Positions 20,101-32,200 of a DNA stretch of 64,000 nucleotides are shown one piece after another. How positions within the stretch are numbered: position 1 is the first letter of the stretch; every line of letters starts with the position of its first letter. The stretch is taken from positions 1 through 64,000 of IMG/VR virus record IMGVR_UViG_3300034374_005666, one strand, 5' to 3'. The position numbers and the translations under genes were made by a program. The notes beneath the pieces are model-generated. The model did not search any database and was not told where the DNA came from. It was given only the letters and a program-made list of their open reading frames with translations. Origin of the DNA: a virus.

Positions 20101-20221
20101 TAATGACCCTAACAAGTTATACATGACTAATGAAAAATGGTCTGGTATGACTAAACAACAAAAAGTAGCTTTCCTAAAAGAAATGGAAAGATTTGAAGGC
20201 GGCAGCTTACTAAATCAATAA
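17105..20221 (+). CDS. Giant virion protein, unknown (crAss-like cargo position)
   Basis: 1038 aa, acidic, largely helical. The N-terminus (AISRYDQFLDNDYSFQQYTP) is followed by coiled regions rich in Gln and Glu; no catalytic motif recognised. It lies 17 nt after one giant gene and 3 nt before the RNA polymerase giant. In crAss-like phages the equivalent position encodes cargo proteins packed in the tail and ejected with the polymerase. Some parts (about 18550-19100 and 19240-19900) are A-rich relative to the flanks. Confidence 0.6.
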   Translation: MAISRYDQFLDNDYSFQQYTPVEWQPNLEVMDEVLTGLQTEYDTGMGQLERIMPDYWRDSESDTQAAQQFRSKYDNLIAQTTDAFTKGNINEGRRLMNEGLREIERDKLPGGEYFELERRKKEYDLEDKKLQTIYLDPKSSQYNPQDYEYYKNKLKENASPFKDEQGNYGTIETPEMVRMYSDEEVNKQMIESITKLPANAYAVGPEWEERFQGMTIGDVMSQGMIKHLDPDKIASVLKGVVGQDLIQSSQERQRIREQEVTDFLLESGEFNPNDPLGQKALNFMQSFSYSQEQMSHRFIPSNLGGEGRAGRLRNGESVEATNTPQVQIVQTPVTTEIKTDNQLAEDGSVLEEDQGLEIYKNTERLFTQKTQSLPETLSTTLQNEQVDPEIVLNGVFYKYMPDTTEEFGTINDADYYSLPSEVFVGDKYNELQQSFQLADPTVTPEQAKMKADKLIKQADYLYMGINEDVAYYKEVRDQYKQRYVTNILSDEEQQIYNWTPDKSLEELEFYQSTIIEPLTDPNALVESINNAPVTTLIQKYRKNGVITEQQEQQLYSNIERYRDVAEGKIKGVTAKELQEELAKEEYKEFDPSTPVEYKVAAARGAILARQRAEVSRDVLEMVKEDNLLNSLVKYEIIQRKNYLENQINKYDNQALHSEISQELLPNLKRSMPVLNYLSQGFDWNSEAQYLGDDIHPIRRLQIDGRGLYAKVNNNGELLESSSFVDSANIYRVSPGEMFEKDGFAFELTKDKSKVSPKDKQTIAGIKPMGFVKGPDNKIYYYGQTQVVDSKESGAKVTPGDYVYYEYSEDSNLTRDFYNALGSQGNVYEDLHFFNKQLDMERITNTDGNAKVHTYKDDKYFDGHNIEIKRNKDAQGAYRYKLYIDNIAMNNNMTMNDGQLAEMLSLLKSAQNRTTQQRGDRNNNPAAFTVALAKQAGLVEGVDYVDTGDTFVGSDGKTYTTTRILGDPIDQTIRVIDKVGFNKWSNPNEGRWTYITSDPNDPNKLYMTNEKWSGMTKQQKVAFLKEMERFEGGSLLNQ

Positions 20222-20224
20222 ACT

Positions 20225-23200
20225 ATGTCTAAGAGAAGAAAAGAAGAAGTTACTCCACCTACATTTAATGAGGTAGTACAGCAATTGTCTAAAGGTAGAA
20301 TAGATGATACTGGTTTAAACCAAATACAAGGTAGACCAGTACCACAACAGACAGAATTTGATTTAGAAGAAACAGGTCAGACTTGGGCAGATCAATCTGC
20401 TACTGAAGTTAGAGATCAAATGGCTGCTAATCAGCCTAACAGTAGAGCTATTGCTAATAGTTTATTTCAGATAGGTACTACTATTGCTGGTGATACAGTA
20501 GCTGGTATTGGTTATCTTGGAGAGCTTAAAGATATACAAGATATTGTAGCAGGTACAGAGACTGAATGGGGTAACTGGCTAACTAACATTGGTGACAATA
20601 TTAAAGAATGGGGTCAAGATGTAGCTCCTGTATATGCCAGTGAGTCAGCTATGCAAGGGTTTAAGCCTTGGGATGGTGAATGGTGGGCTACTAATATTCC
20701 AAGCATAGGCAGTACATTTGCACTTATGCTACCTGCGGCAGGAGCTGCTGGAATAACCAGTAAGCTACTAGGTAGAGCTGGAAATGCAGCTAAGATAGCA
20801 GGTAGGTTATCATCTACTCAGAAAGTACTTCCAGGTATATCTGCGGCAGTTACTTCACGTCATATTGAGAATATGATGGAAGGTAAAGAGGTATTTGATA
20901 CTGTCTACAATAAAGCCATCCAAGCTGGTAAATCTGATCCAGAAGCCAGAAAGATTGCAGGTAATGCAGCCAGTCAGAGCTACAATACCAACTACATTAA
21001 CTTGCTTACAGACATTCCTCAATATCTTGCAGCAGGTGGTTTCTTTGGTAAGCTTGCAGGTGGTACTGGTAAAAAAGCTATAGGTAAAGAGTTGCTGTCT
21101 TCAGTAGGGCAAGAATCTATTGAGGAAGCTATGCAATTTGTTATTAGCAAGGAAGCAGAAAGAACAGGAGTTCTGGATATAGAAGGTAAAGATGAAGATG
21201 GCACTAACTTTGGTCAGAGACTGACTGGATATCTGCAAGACCCACAGTTATGGACAGCTAGTTTCTTTGGTGCTCTTGGTGGTGGTATGTTTACAGCAGG
21301 TAGCAGAGCTATTGAAAAGACTGTAGATTTAATGACTACTGACCCAGCAGAAAGACAAGATAAAGCTATGATGAATCTTGTCGAAGATGCTATTGATAAA
21401 GGTGACTTCGATCAATTAAAGGCTGCTGTAGCTGAAATGCGTAAAGCTAATCCAGAAGATTTAGGCATGAGTCCTGAAGTTTACAATAAGAATCTGGACA
21501 AACTAGATCAGTTAGCTAAACATGCAGAGAGCTTCTACAGTAGTGCTCCAGCTGAGTTTAGAGAAGAAGCTACCAAGCTTGGAGTAAAAGCTAAAAAGCT
21601 TGAACTGGATAAGATTGATACACAAACTCAGATTGAAGCTATTAAAGCTAATGTGTCTGACACAAAAGCTTTTGATGCGTACATGAATGAGCTTCAACTT
21701 GCTGCACTTAGTAACAATACATCCAAGCAGGCTAAGGAGTATAAGGCACAATTGGAGAAGTCTCTTGAAGATGTAGAGTACAATAAATCAGACTTTGCTG
21801 CATACAGTAGCCAGATGAGACAAGCTGCTAAAAAGATGGCTATTTCTAGTGTAGAAGCTATGAAGACCAATGAGGAGTTAATGAAATATGAAACTCTTGA
21901 AGGCCAGCAAGAAATAGCAAAAGCTAAAGCTAAGCAGGCTGAAGCTAAAGCTAAACAAGAGTATCAGGAAGCTCTGGCTAAAGCAGAACAAGCTACTACA
22001 CCAGAAGAGATTGAGAACAGCCCGATTACAGACGAAGATAAAGGCAGACTGTTTTCAGAGAAGCTTGTACAAGACAAGAAAAATATAGCTCAAGCTATTA
22101 GGGCTATACCTAAAAACTCTATAGAAAGTAGAGAACAAGCTGAGTCTCTTGCTGATTCTATCTTGTCTGAAACTCCATTCTTGAACAGTCAACTTGATAG
22201 TTCAAGACGTAATGATCTTGTAAACAAACTACTCCAGGAATATGGTCAGGCTAAGACACAAAAGGAAGTACAGAGTCAACAGGAACAAACGCCACAAAAA
22301 AGCTCTCGTATTGAAGAAATTCCAGAAGGAGCACAGAGTTATTACACCAGACGTAATGGACAGCGTGAAGATGTCAGTAAAAGAACTGACGCTAATAAAG
22401 GAGCTGGATGGTATAGACAAAATGGAACTAGAGTAGGTGATTCAGATTATATTAATGAGGCTACAGAGAATTACTTTAGTGAAAGTAAACAGACAAAAAC
22501 ATCTTCAACAACAGGTGATAATATAAACAAAAGAGTAAGTACTATTTATAATAATGATTTTGTGTCTGAAAGAAATTCTGTTGTTTATGTAGGGAATAAA
22601 TTTAAAATACAAGTTTTTAAAGAGCTGTTTAAAACAAATTATATAGTAAGTGTAGCTGTAAAAGATAGTAGTACTTCTACAGGATTTAGAGTCAGAAAAG
22701 ATATGTCAAAGGAGTTTTCTACTATGGACCAAGCTCTTGAGTATGCAGATAGAGTAGCAAGTAAAGACACCCTTACACAAACTTCGCCTACTCAGAAAGA
22801 TGATATAGAAAAAAGAAGACGAGAAGAATTAGAATATTGGCAAGCGGAAGATAGACAAAAGAAAATTAAAGAAGGTAGAGAAATTACTAAAAAAGTACTT
22901 AAAAATCTCAAAAAGAAATATCCTTCAACTACTCTTCAAGGTATTGTTATAAGATTACTAGAAAAAATAATTGATTTTAACACTTTTGCTATAATCAATT
23001 CTGAAGGGTTAAAACTTCCAGGTGGGAAGGATGCTACTAAATTTGGGGCATTGGCTACAGGAGAAGGAATGGCTATGCGACAAGATAGAATTGATGCTTT
23101 ATTAGAAGGAAATGTCGATGCTGTAAAAACCTTTATACATGAATTAGTACATACTTTTACAAAAGAAAAAGTCGGAGAGTATCAAATGGAAAAATCTGGA

Positions 23201-26200
23201 TTAATTCCAGGTTATAAAGCTAAACTTACAGAAAAAGAAAAAAAGGCATTAACAGAATTAGAAAGAATTTATAATAAAGTTAAACAACAATTTCCTTCTT
23301 CAACAGAGTATGGACTTACTAATTTAGATGAATTTTTAGCAGAGGCTTTTAGTAATTATAGTTTTCAAGCCACATTAAAAGAACTAAAATCAGAAGGTAA
23401 AAAAACTTCTTTATTTAAAGAATGGTTAAATGCAATATCTGATTTATTTTATGAATCTTTAGTTAAATGGAGTAAAAGATTTAATAAACCTATTCCACAA
23501 AAATCTGAGATTATTGGAATATTAGAAGATATAATGGGATGGACTGAAGATTTAATAGGAGAAGAATTATTAAAATTAGAAGTTACTACTGAAGAAATCA
23601 ATGCTAAATATGATGCAGAATTAGCTTTTTTAGAAACTCAAGTACCTACACAGCAAGATATAGCTGAAGGTGTAGTAGATCAGGAAGCAACTGATATACT
23701 TAATGCTGATCCAGTACAAGAAATATTTGATAATAAAGATAAAGCAGAAGCTCAAGAAGAAGTAGAAGAACAAGTAGAGAATACTACAGAGGATGAGCCA
23801 CAGACTATTGGGCCATATGATAATCCAGAGCAAGGTGGTGATTTACTAGGTACATCCAGAGAAGCTGAAGCAGAACCTAATGTTGCTGTATTCCATGATA
23901 TAGCTATGGCTATGCTTTTACCTAATGGTAAATATAAACTGTATGGTTATGGTAAACCTTGGCTTGAATATACAGAAGAGCAACTGTCTGATTATATCCT
24001 ACCTAAAGTAGAAGGCAAATCACAACCTCTAAAGTATAAGGCAAACAATAATCCTGTTCCAACTGAATGGCAGAGTAAATACTTAAATTCAGAATCTAAT
24101 CTTGAAATGGTTAGAGCATTTGCTGAGTCAATGCCTGATTGGAGAGATAGAGAAGTATTTATTGAAATCAATGATGATACATACAAGGATAATGCTAATG
24201 AAATCAAGATGCATCTTATTATGGTCAGAGATGACACTAAGAAGGTCTATCTTGGTCTGTTGCGTAATCCTGCTAATACAGCAGACAGTGTTAAACTTGC
24301 AGCTATTAGAGAGCAGATATATGCTGAATATGTAGCACAAGGTAAGCCAGAAATGTTTAGGTCTGGTTTAACTACACGTCTGTCACAAGTATCTACAGGT
24401 AGAGTATGGAATACTAATCAGCGTAATAAACCTGCTGATGTACTTGGAGATGATCTTATAGCTGGAATAGGTATTACTGCTGGTGAAACTACAGAACTGG
24501 TTACTAATGGTACAGATATACGCAGAGGCAGTGGTAGAGTAGCTCCAGTAAACAATCCAACAGCAGGTGGTGTATATCTGGCAGTTGATTCAGCAGATGG
24601 TGGTCAGATATGGTATAGAGCATTTACCAAACGACTGGATAGTGAAAGCTATATCCAAGAGAATGAACTACCTGTATTTGAAGAAATCTTTGGCTATGAG
24701 CAGGTAACTTATCTGGAAGCTATTAGAAGGTTGCTTGGTGTAGCTCAGAGTAATCCAGACTTATGGAAAAACAGATGGTCTGATATTAGAAATGAAATCA
24801 GGTCTATTGTTAGATTTAACAACAAAGGTAAAATACAGCCAGACTTTCGTGCAAACTTTGCTGAGTTCCTGAATGAAAAGCATGAAGGCAGTATAGACAA
24901 CTATCTTACAAGCCTAAATACAAGATTTAATTTCTATGGTCTGCCACTACAGGTAGACTCAAGAAAGATTAATACAGGCAACTACAATGAGCTTATACTA
25001 AACAACAGAGTAGAGATTGATGTCAATCCAGACCAACATACTCATAGTACACAATTTAGTGTAGACTTAGACAGTGTAGAACTTGGAGTTGTAGAAAAGC
25101 AGGATTTTGAAAATGACTTTGAAGGTGAAAGTTTAGACGGCATTAGTCTTCAGTTAGGTGGAGAGCCTATTGGAACTAAAGAACAAGCTGTAGCTTATCT
25201 TGAATCTATTTTACCTAATGTACCTGTACATATAATAGATAAGACTCTACGTATAGGTAATCAGGAAGTATTTGGATATTTTAGTAATGCAGGTATTACG
25301 CTGCTCCGTAATGCTGGATTGAATACAGCTAAACACGAAGCTGCACATATTGTATTTGAATTTGGACTGTCAGAGCGTGAACAACGCAGATTACTTGAAC
25401 AAGCTAAGAGTAGTTTTAGCTTGACTAAAGATGATTTAGACAGAGCCAGACTTGCGCTATCTAAACTAAATAGTAATAGAACTCCTGAGCAATACGCTTT
25501 GATTGAAAAAATCATGGAGGAGTTTGAGACTTATACTATAAGTGGAGATACAAGTCTTGCAGGTAGAGTTAAGTCTATATTCAAACGTTTGCTTGAATAT
25601 CTTAAAATGGTATTCACTAATAGAATATCTCTTGATGGTTTCTACTATAGAATAGATAGTGGTCTATACAAAAATATAGACTTATCTAGTGTGTCTAGTA
25701 ATTATCAGCCAGCATTTAAACTGCATGGATTTAGATCAGAAGCTGAACGTCAGACAAGAGTAAAGTCTACAGTAAGTATGCTGGACAGAATTATCAAAAG
25801 TATAGCTGATGTAGATAAGATTAGTATTGATGATGCCTATCGTAAAGCACTGGCTGATTTAGATAATGTCTTTACAGGAGACATGCTGAAATACGGTGGT
25901 TCAATTAAACAGCGTATTGAGAAAAGAGCTACTAAGGTTAATAAGCCAGAAAGCTTTAATCTGTATTTGTCTGCTATTGAAAATGCTGATTTCAGACAGA
26001 GTGTGTTAGCCAAAATGTCTACTAGAGGTATCAAGGTTAAATTTGAACCAGAAGATATATCTACAGAAAATGAAGATGCTGTAGAGAATTGGCAAAAATC
26101 TGTATTCCAGTATAGCCAATTGAAATCAATGTCTGCGAGACTGCGTAGAGCATTAAGTGTACTACCTGTACTCAAAACACCTACAGTGGATGTTCTTACT

Positions 26201-29200
26201 AAGATGGCTAAAAAAAGACCTTCAGTCATTGTATCTAATATTAAAGAACTGAACGAATTAGATAATGAAGTTAACCATATAGTAAGTTCAAGTAGTATTG
26301 TAGGTAGACGTCTTACAGACTCTGGATGGCATAGAGTGAATATAGATGGGACTAAGCATTATCTGAGAGATGTGTTTGTACCAGAATATGATGATCTTGG
26401 ATTTATTAAAATGCATGAAGGATCAAAAATCTATGGTGATTTACAGTATAAGCTAGGAGACTCTGCCAGTCCTAAAAACATGATGGATAGGTTGAATAAT
26501 CTTCAAGACTATCATTATAAGTTTTTACTGAGTAAGCTGGATAGTGCTTTAGCTACTGAGCTATGGTATTATGTTGGACAAAAGAATCAACCTGAGTTTA
26601 ATGATATTGTAAATGTAGATGGTACATATGGTATACGTTCTTCTGGTACAGATAATGTACTAAACAAGATTCTCAATGATAGCTTTGATTATTTCTCAAA
26701 CAGTAACTACTATGATAATGGAGAAGTAAAAAATGCTGATAGGATTAAAGCTCTAGTCGATAAGGTCAGAAAGAGTGAAAGCCCAGATGCTATTGTAGAG
26801 CTTAACAATATGTTGTTTGGTCTGGATAATAATGTTCTATTGAACATGAATGTAAATGATTATCTAACTCAAATGACTAATGCAGCTCTTGCTATTGCTG
26901 ATGGAAACTTAGACTTTAACAATAGACAGTTTAAGAATTTCTTTAAAATTGTAGCTGAAAAATATCCTGTAAGCTTTCAATCTTCACATATTAACATAGA
27001 AGGTGAGAAGATATTTGAATGGATTAATAGTAGCTTCTTAGGCAAAATGGTTGCTAAGCTCAAATCTGGTGAGTTCAATTGGGATTTCTATCGCAATGAT
27101 CCTATGTACAGTCGTCTAATGGATAAAGGTGTAATTGACCCAAGAGTATGGGCTAAAGCCAGATGGTCTATCATAGGCGGTGTTAAGCACAATAAGAAAG
27201 GAGCAGGTGTAACATACAATAACTTCTCTGATAAAGATTCTGCCATAGCTTTGTATACAATGGTTAAAGAAGGCTGGTACAATACCAGTATTCTATCTGA
27301 TGCTCCTGTAATGACTGCTATTAATCTTGGCAAAAAGAGTACAACAGAAGCTGTCAATGATCTGTTTGAATTAGCCATAGCTGAAGATATTAGAAATAAG
27401 AATATAGATAAGCATAAGTCCAAGTTTGGTAGATATGCAGCTGAGTTCAGTTTCTTTGAAGGAGATGAAATGCCTACTAAGTCTGATATACAAAGACAGA
27501 TTAAAGAAGAAGCTGATAAACTTGAGCGTAAGTTTATGGAACTTGGATTGATTGAGGATGGCAAGATGGTTATAGATGGTTCTACAATAGATACATCTAT
27601 TATGCAGAATCTTGTAGCTAACTATATTCTCAATGAAGCACAGATTATTCTAATGACTCAAGGTGATCCTGCATTCTATAAAGGTTCTGCTGATTTCTTT
27701 AAAAGAGCTAAAGAGGTATGGTCACCAGGTAACTACATGGATACTACAGCTAGTTACGAAGCACCTGATGGTACAGTAACTACCTATCCCAGCAATGGAA
27801 AGTATAATGTAGGTATACTAAAAGATATTGAAATGCCTAGCCCTCAGCTTGAGGAGATGAGAAAAGCACTTGCAGGCAGAGATCAAGATACTATTGACAG
27901 GATTACAGCAGCTTATGGATATAGCAATGATAAAGATGAAAAAGGCAAGCCTATAGTCAGACTAAGTGATGGGTCTGTTGTACCTACAAAGAATCCAAAC
28001 TTGGCAGATGCACAGGGTATTATAGATATACTGACCTACAAGATGAGGCTGCTTGGTGAAAACAGATGGTCACATGCTAAAGAGTTTGCATATAGGCTTA
28101 TTACTCAAGGTATCAGTCCAAGATCAAAGAACCTACAGACTGAGATAGATGCATTTACTACAGACCAACAGATTAGAGATGAGATTAAGAAAGAACTAGG
28201 CAGTATTGTATTCCAACCTATTAAACCTTTCTATTTTGCACATCATTTGTTGAATAATGTACTTGTATATCCTGTACAAAACAAAGACTCTGAGTACCTG
28301 CTTACACCTATGTTTGCTCAAGGTAACCCTGAACTGGAAAGTGTACTGACCAAGATGGGATATACTAAAACTGATACAGGTTGGGTATTGGATGTAGAAG
28401 GTAGAATGAATGGTAGATATGTAGATAAGTTTGTATTTGAATCAGGTATTAAAATCCCACTTGGAGATCAAATATCTACTCTTGAAGACATAGATGATAC
28501 CAAGTATGTTCAATTCAATTGGTCTGATTACAGAAGGCAGATGGAAACACCTGCAAACTACGTTGATACAGATAAAAATTTTGGTACTCAGATTATGAAG
28601 TTGATATTTGCTGACGTAGAAACTGAAGACCTGCTTGAAGCTAAGAGAGAATATAATAGGTTAATCCAAGAAGACATACGCAGATCATTGTCTGAATTGA
28701 AGAACAGACTGTATAAAGAAGGTGAGTTAGATACACAGGCTGTAGTTAATATACTTAGAGAGGAAGTACTTGAAAGAGGTCTGTCTGACCAATATATAGA
28801 AGCACTTGAAGAAAATACACTGGATGCTATTGAAGGAGTAAATACTAAACTGCCTTTGTACCATCCTCTGCATAGCTATAGAATAGAAGCTATCATTAAT
28901 AGCTTGTACAAGAACAGAGTGACTAAGCAAAAGTTTCTGCAAGGTGTAGCACTCTATAATGTTTCCAGCTATGGTCTGTCCAAGAAGCCAAAGATTGTAT
29001 ATGAGAATGGGCGTATTAAGCATATCCAAGCATATGCTCCTGTCTATACTAAAGCACTGGAGAAATACAGACTGGAAGATGGTACTATAGATATAGATAC
29101 CATACGTGAGCAAGCTCCAGAAATGCTTGAAGGTTTAGTATATAGAATACCTACAGAGGATAAATATTCTATGTTTCATATCGAAATTATTGGTTTCACT

Positions 29201-32200
29201 GATGATGCCTCTGGTGGTGGTATTATACTCCCACCTGAAGTTACTACTATAGCTGGTCTGGACTTTGATATTGATAAAGTCTATGGTTTCTTTAATGCTG
29301 TTGACAACCCATATGATAAAGCTATAGCATCTATAGAGAGAAGAATACAATCTGAATTTGACAAGACAGATATTACAAGCCTAACTGATGAGGATTGGAA
29401 TAATGTATTTGATAAACTGTATGAAGATAGAGCTGAATTTGAAGCAGAAGTTAGACAGGTTATTGCTGATGATATTGCAGGTAAAGGTAAGTATGAGAAA
29501 CTAAAAAGAAGGCAAAAACAGTGGCAAGCTAAAGCTGATTCAGATAATAGAAAGCTTGAGCTAATGAGACAGGTACTCAGCCATAAGAGTATGATTGAAA
29601 ATATATTGACTCCAGGTGGCTTTGAACAAATTAGGTCTGTGTCAGATGTAGTTAAGAAAGCACAAGGTATATCTGATGACTTGTCTATTAATAAGATGAC
29701 AGATATTATATCTGTTATCAGACGTATGAATACTGGTAACGCATTGATTGGTATTGCTGCAAACTATAACGTAGCAAGAGCACTATGGCAAGGGCATGAT
29801 ATTAGTTTGGATTCAGGCTTTATGTTTGATGGTCAAATGTATACTGATCTATCCAGTGTTACTAGAAATGGTATTAGACCTGGCAGATCAATTGCAGAAA
29901 GTTTGGCTGCTGCTGCAGATAATGGAAAAGATCCATTGGCTGAGTTTATAAACCTGAATACTTATACAGCTGACTTAGCACTGACTATGCTTGCTACTGG
30001 TATGTCTATAGAAACTGTAGCTCTGTTTATGAGCCAGCCTATAGTTAAGCAGTATGCTAATTACTACTTCAATAACGATCAGGAAGAAGCAGGTCTGCCT
30101 ACTATGTCTGAAGTGGATGAGGAGTTTCAACCTCATCCTTTAACTACAGAAGAGCTTGAGAAAGGATTAGATGAAATGGATATTAATGCTCCTTATGATC
30201 CAGATGCTATAGTACCTGAGTTGCAGCTTAAAGTTATTGAGAACTTTGTGCATTATATGCAAATAGCTAAGCCAGTAAGTATGCTTGTAGGCAGAACTAA
30301 AATACCTGATTCTGGTACAGGCCCAACTCAGGCTGATAATGTAGATAGCATAGTTAAATATGATGAAGCTAAAATACCTGATCCAGATCTTAACAGTATA
30401 GCTATGATTAATGGAGCTACTGATTATTTGCGGGCTAATACTTTTATGAATACTTTTTACGAGTCTACATTTCCTGAAGTACAGGAAGTATTTAAGAGTC
30501 TTGGATTTCCTAAACTTACAAGAGGTTCAAGCTTCTACAGAGTAATGGATAAGCTCAAAAATATTAGTGGTGATTTCTTGAGTGCAAATGAGATTAACAG
30601 ATTACTTACACACTTTTTGGATTATCTATCTTATGGCTTTGAGACTTACAATCCATCAAATCTTGTAAATCTGAATGAGACTGTAAAAGATCAATTATTT
30701 AAGTATAAGAAGTATCTTAAAGACAATAATCTGAAGAATGACTTTATAGATAGATTGAGTTTTAAAGATGGAGCTATTCAGTTCAATGGTATTATAGGTG
30801 TTGAATCTACTGAAGAAACATACCTGCGTAATCTATGGTATGAGATGCTGTCTAATAATGAGTCTGTAGATGGATTTACTGTAGCTGATTTAGCTAATAA
30901 CCTGATTAAGTACAGCTTCTTTAGAACTGGTTTTAGATTAGCTGGTAAGAAAGGCTTTAGCCACTTGCATCCTGTTGGTTACTATGCTACACTTGTAGAC
31001 AGTAATGGGCAGAGCTTCAATCAGTATATCACTAAACAAATACAGAGCAATAATGGTAATGATCCAGCACATGATGTATTTGTAGAGCAGTATATCAGAA
31101 ACAATTATAGAAACCTGAGCTATGTACCTTTTGTTGAAGTAGAGCAAGGTCAAGAACCTCTGTATGACCCAGGTCATAAACAATACATAAAGACTAATAA
31201 AGGTTTATACAAAGTTAATCATGTAGAAAGAACAGTTAAGTTTATACCTGATCTTGGACAATACTATCAAGCTCCACTTGATCCTATGGATATAGTTATG
31301 GGAGCTAAACCTAAAGAACCAGTTGAATTGTTTAAAGAGTATTATCCAAGAATACCTGCACCTACAAGTGTATTCAATAAGAAAGCTGTACCTATTGAAA
31401 AGGTCAAACCTGAGATTAAACCTATTATTCCAGTAGCACAACAATCTCAACCTGTACAAGAGACTACTACAGTAAAGCCTACTCAACAACCTGTAACACA
31501 ATCTACTCCTGTACAGTCCACAGTTAAAGAAGGAGTTTCTGAAGTATTCAATCAAACTCCTAAACTATCTAGTATAGGCACACAAGAACAATATTCTCAA
31601 TATTTAGATACTATATTTCCTGATAGTAAAGTGAAAGATATTGTTTATCATGGTTACAAGTTAATAAAAGATGATTTGAAAATTGAAAAATTTGATAAAT
31701 CAAAAGCCCCCAAAGGTTTTTATTTTACTACAGACAAAGATTATGCTAAAAGTTTTACTGAAAAATATACTAATGTAAAAGAATCTGGAATAATCAGCGC
31801 CGTTTTAAATTTAACTAATCCTAAAAAACAAAAAGATTTATTTAGAACAAATCCTAAAATAGCTACTATTGAAAATAAAGATGGTTTTATTGGTAATGAT
31901 ATGGGTTTTGAAAAAGAAAATGTTTTTGTAGTATTTGAACCAGAACAAGTTCACATATTAGGTTCTAAAAAAGATATAGAAGGATTTAAAGAATTTGTCA
32001 ATCAAACTCCTGTACAAAGTTCTTCAGAAGGACAACAAACTATTCAGAAACCTGTACAAACAACATCTGTTAGTAAGAAAACAGGTATGTTTAATCCTTC
32101 TGATAAAACATTAAAACCAGGTGCAGTAGTAACTTACAATAACAAGAAGTATATTCTGTGGAATATCAACAATGCTAATAAAGCTCAATTGATACAGACA

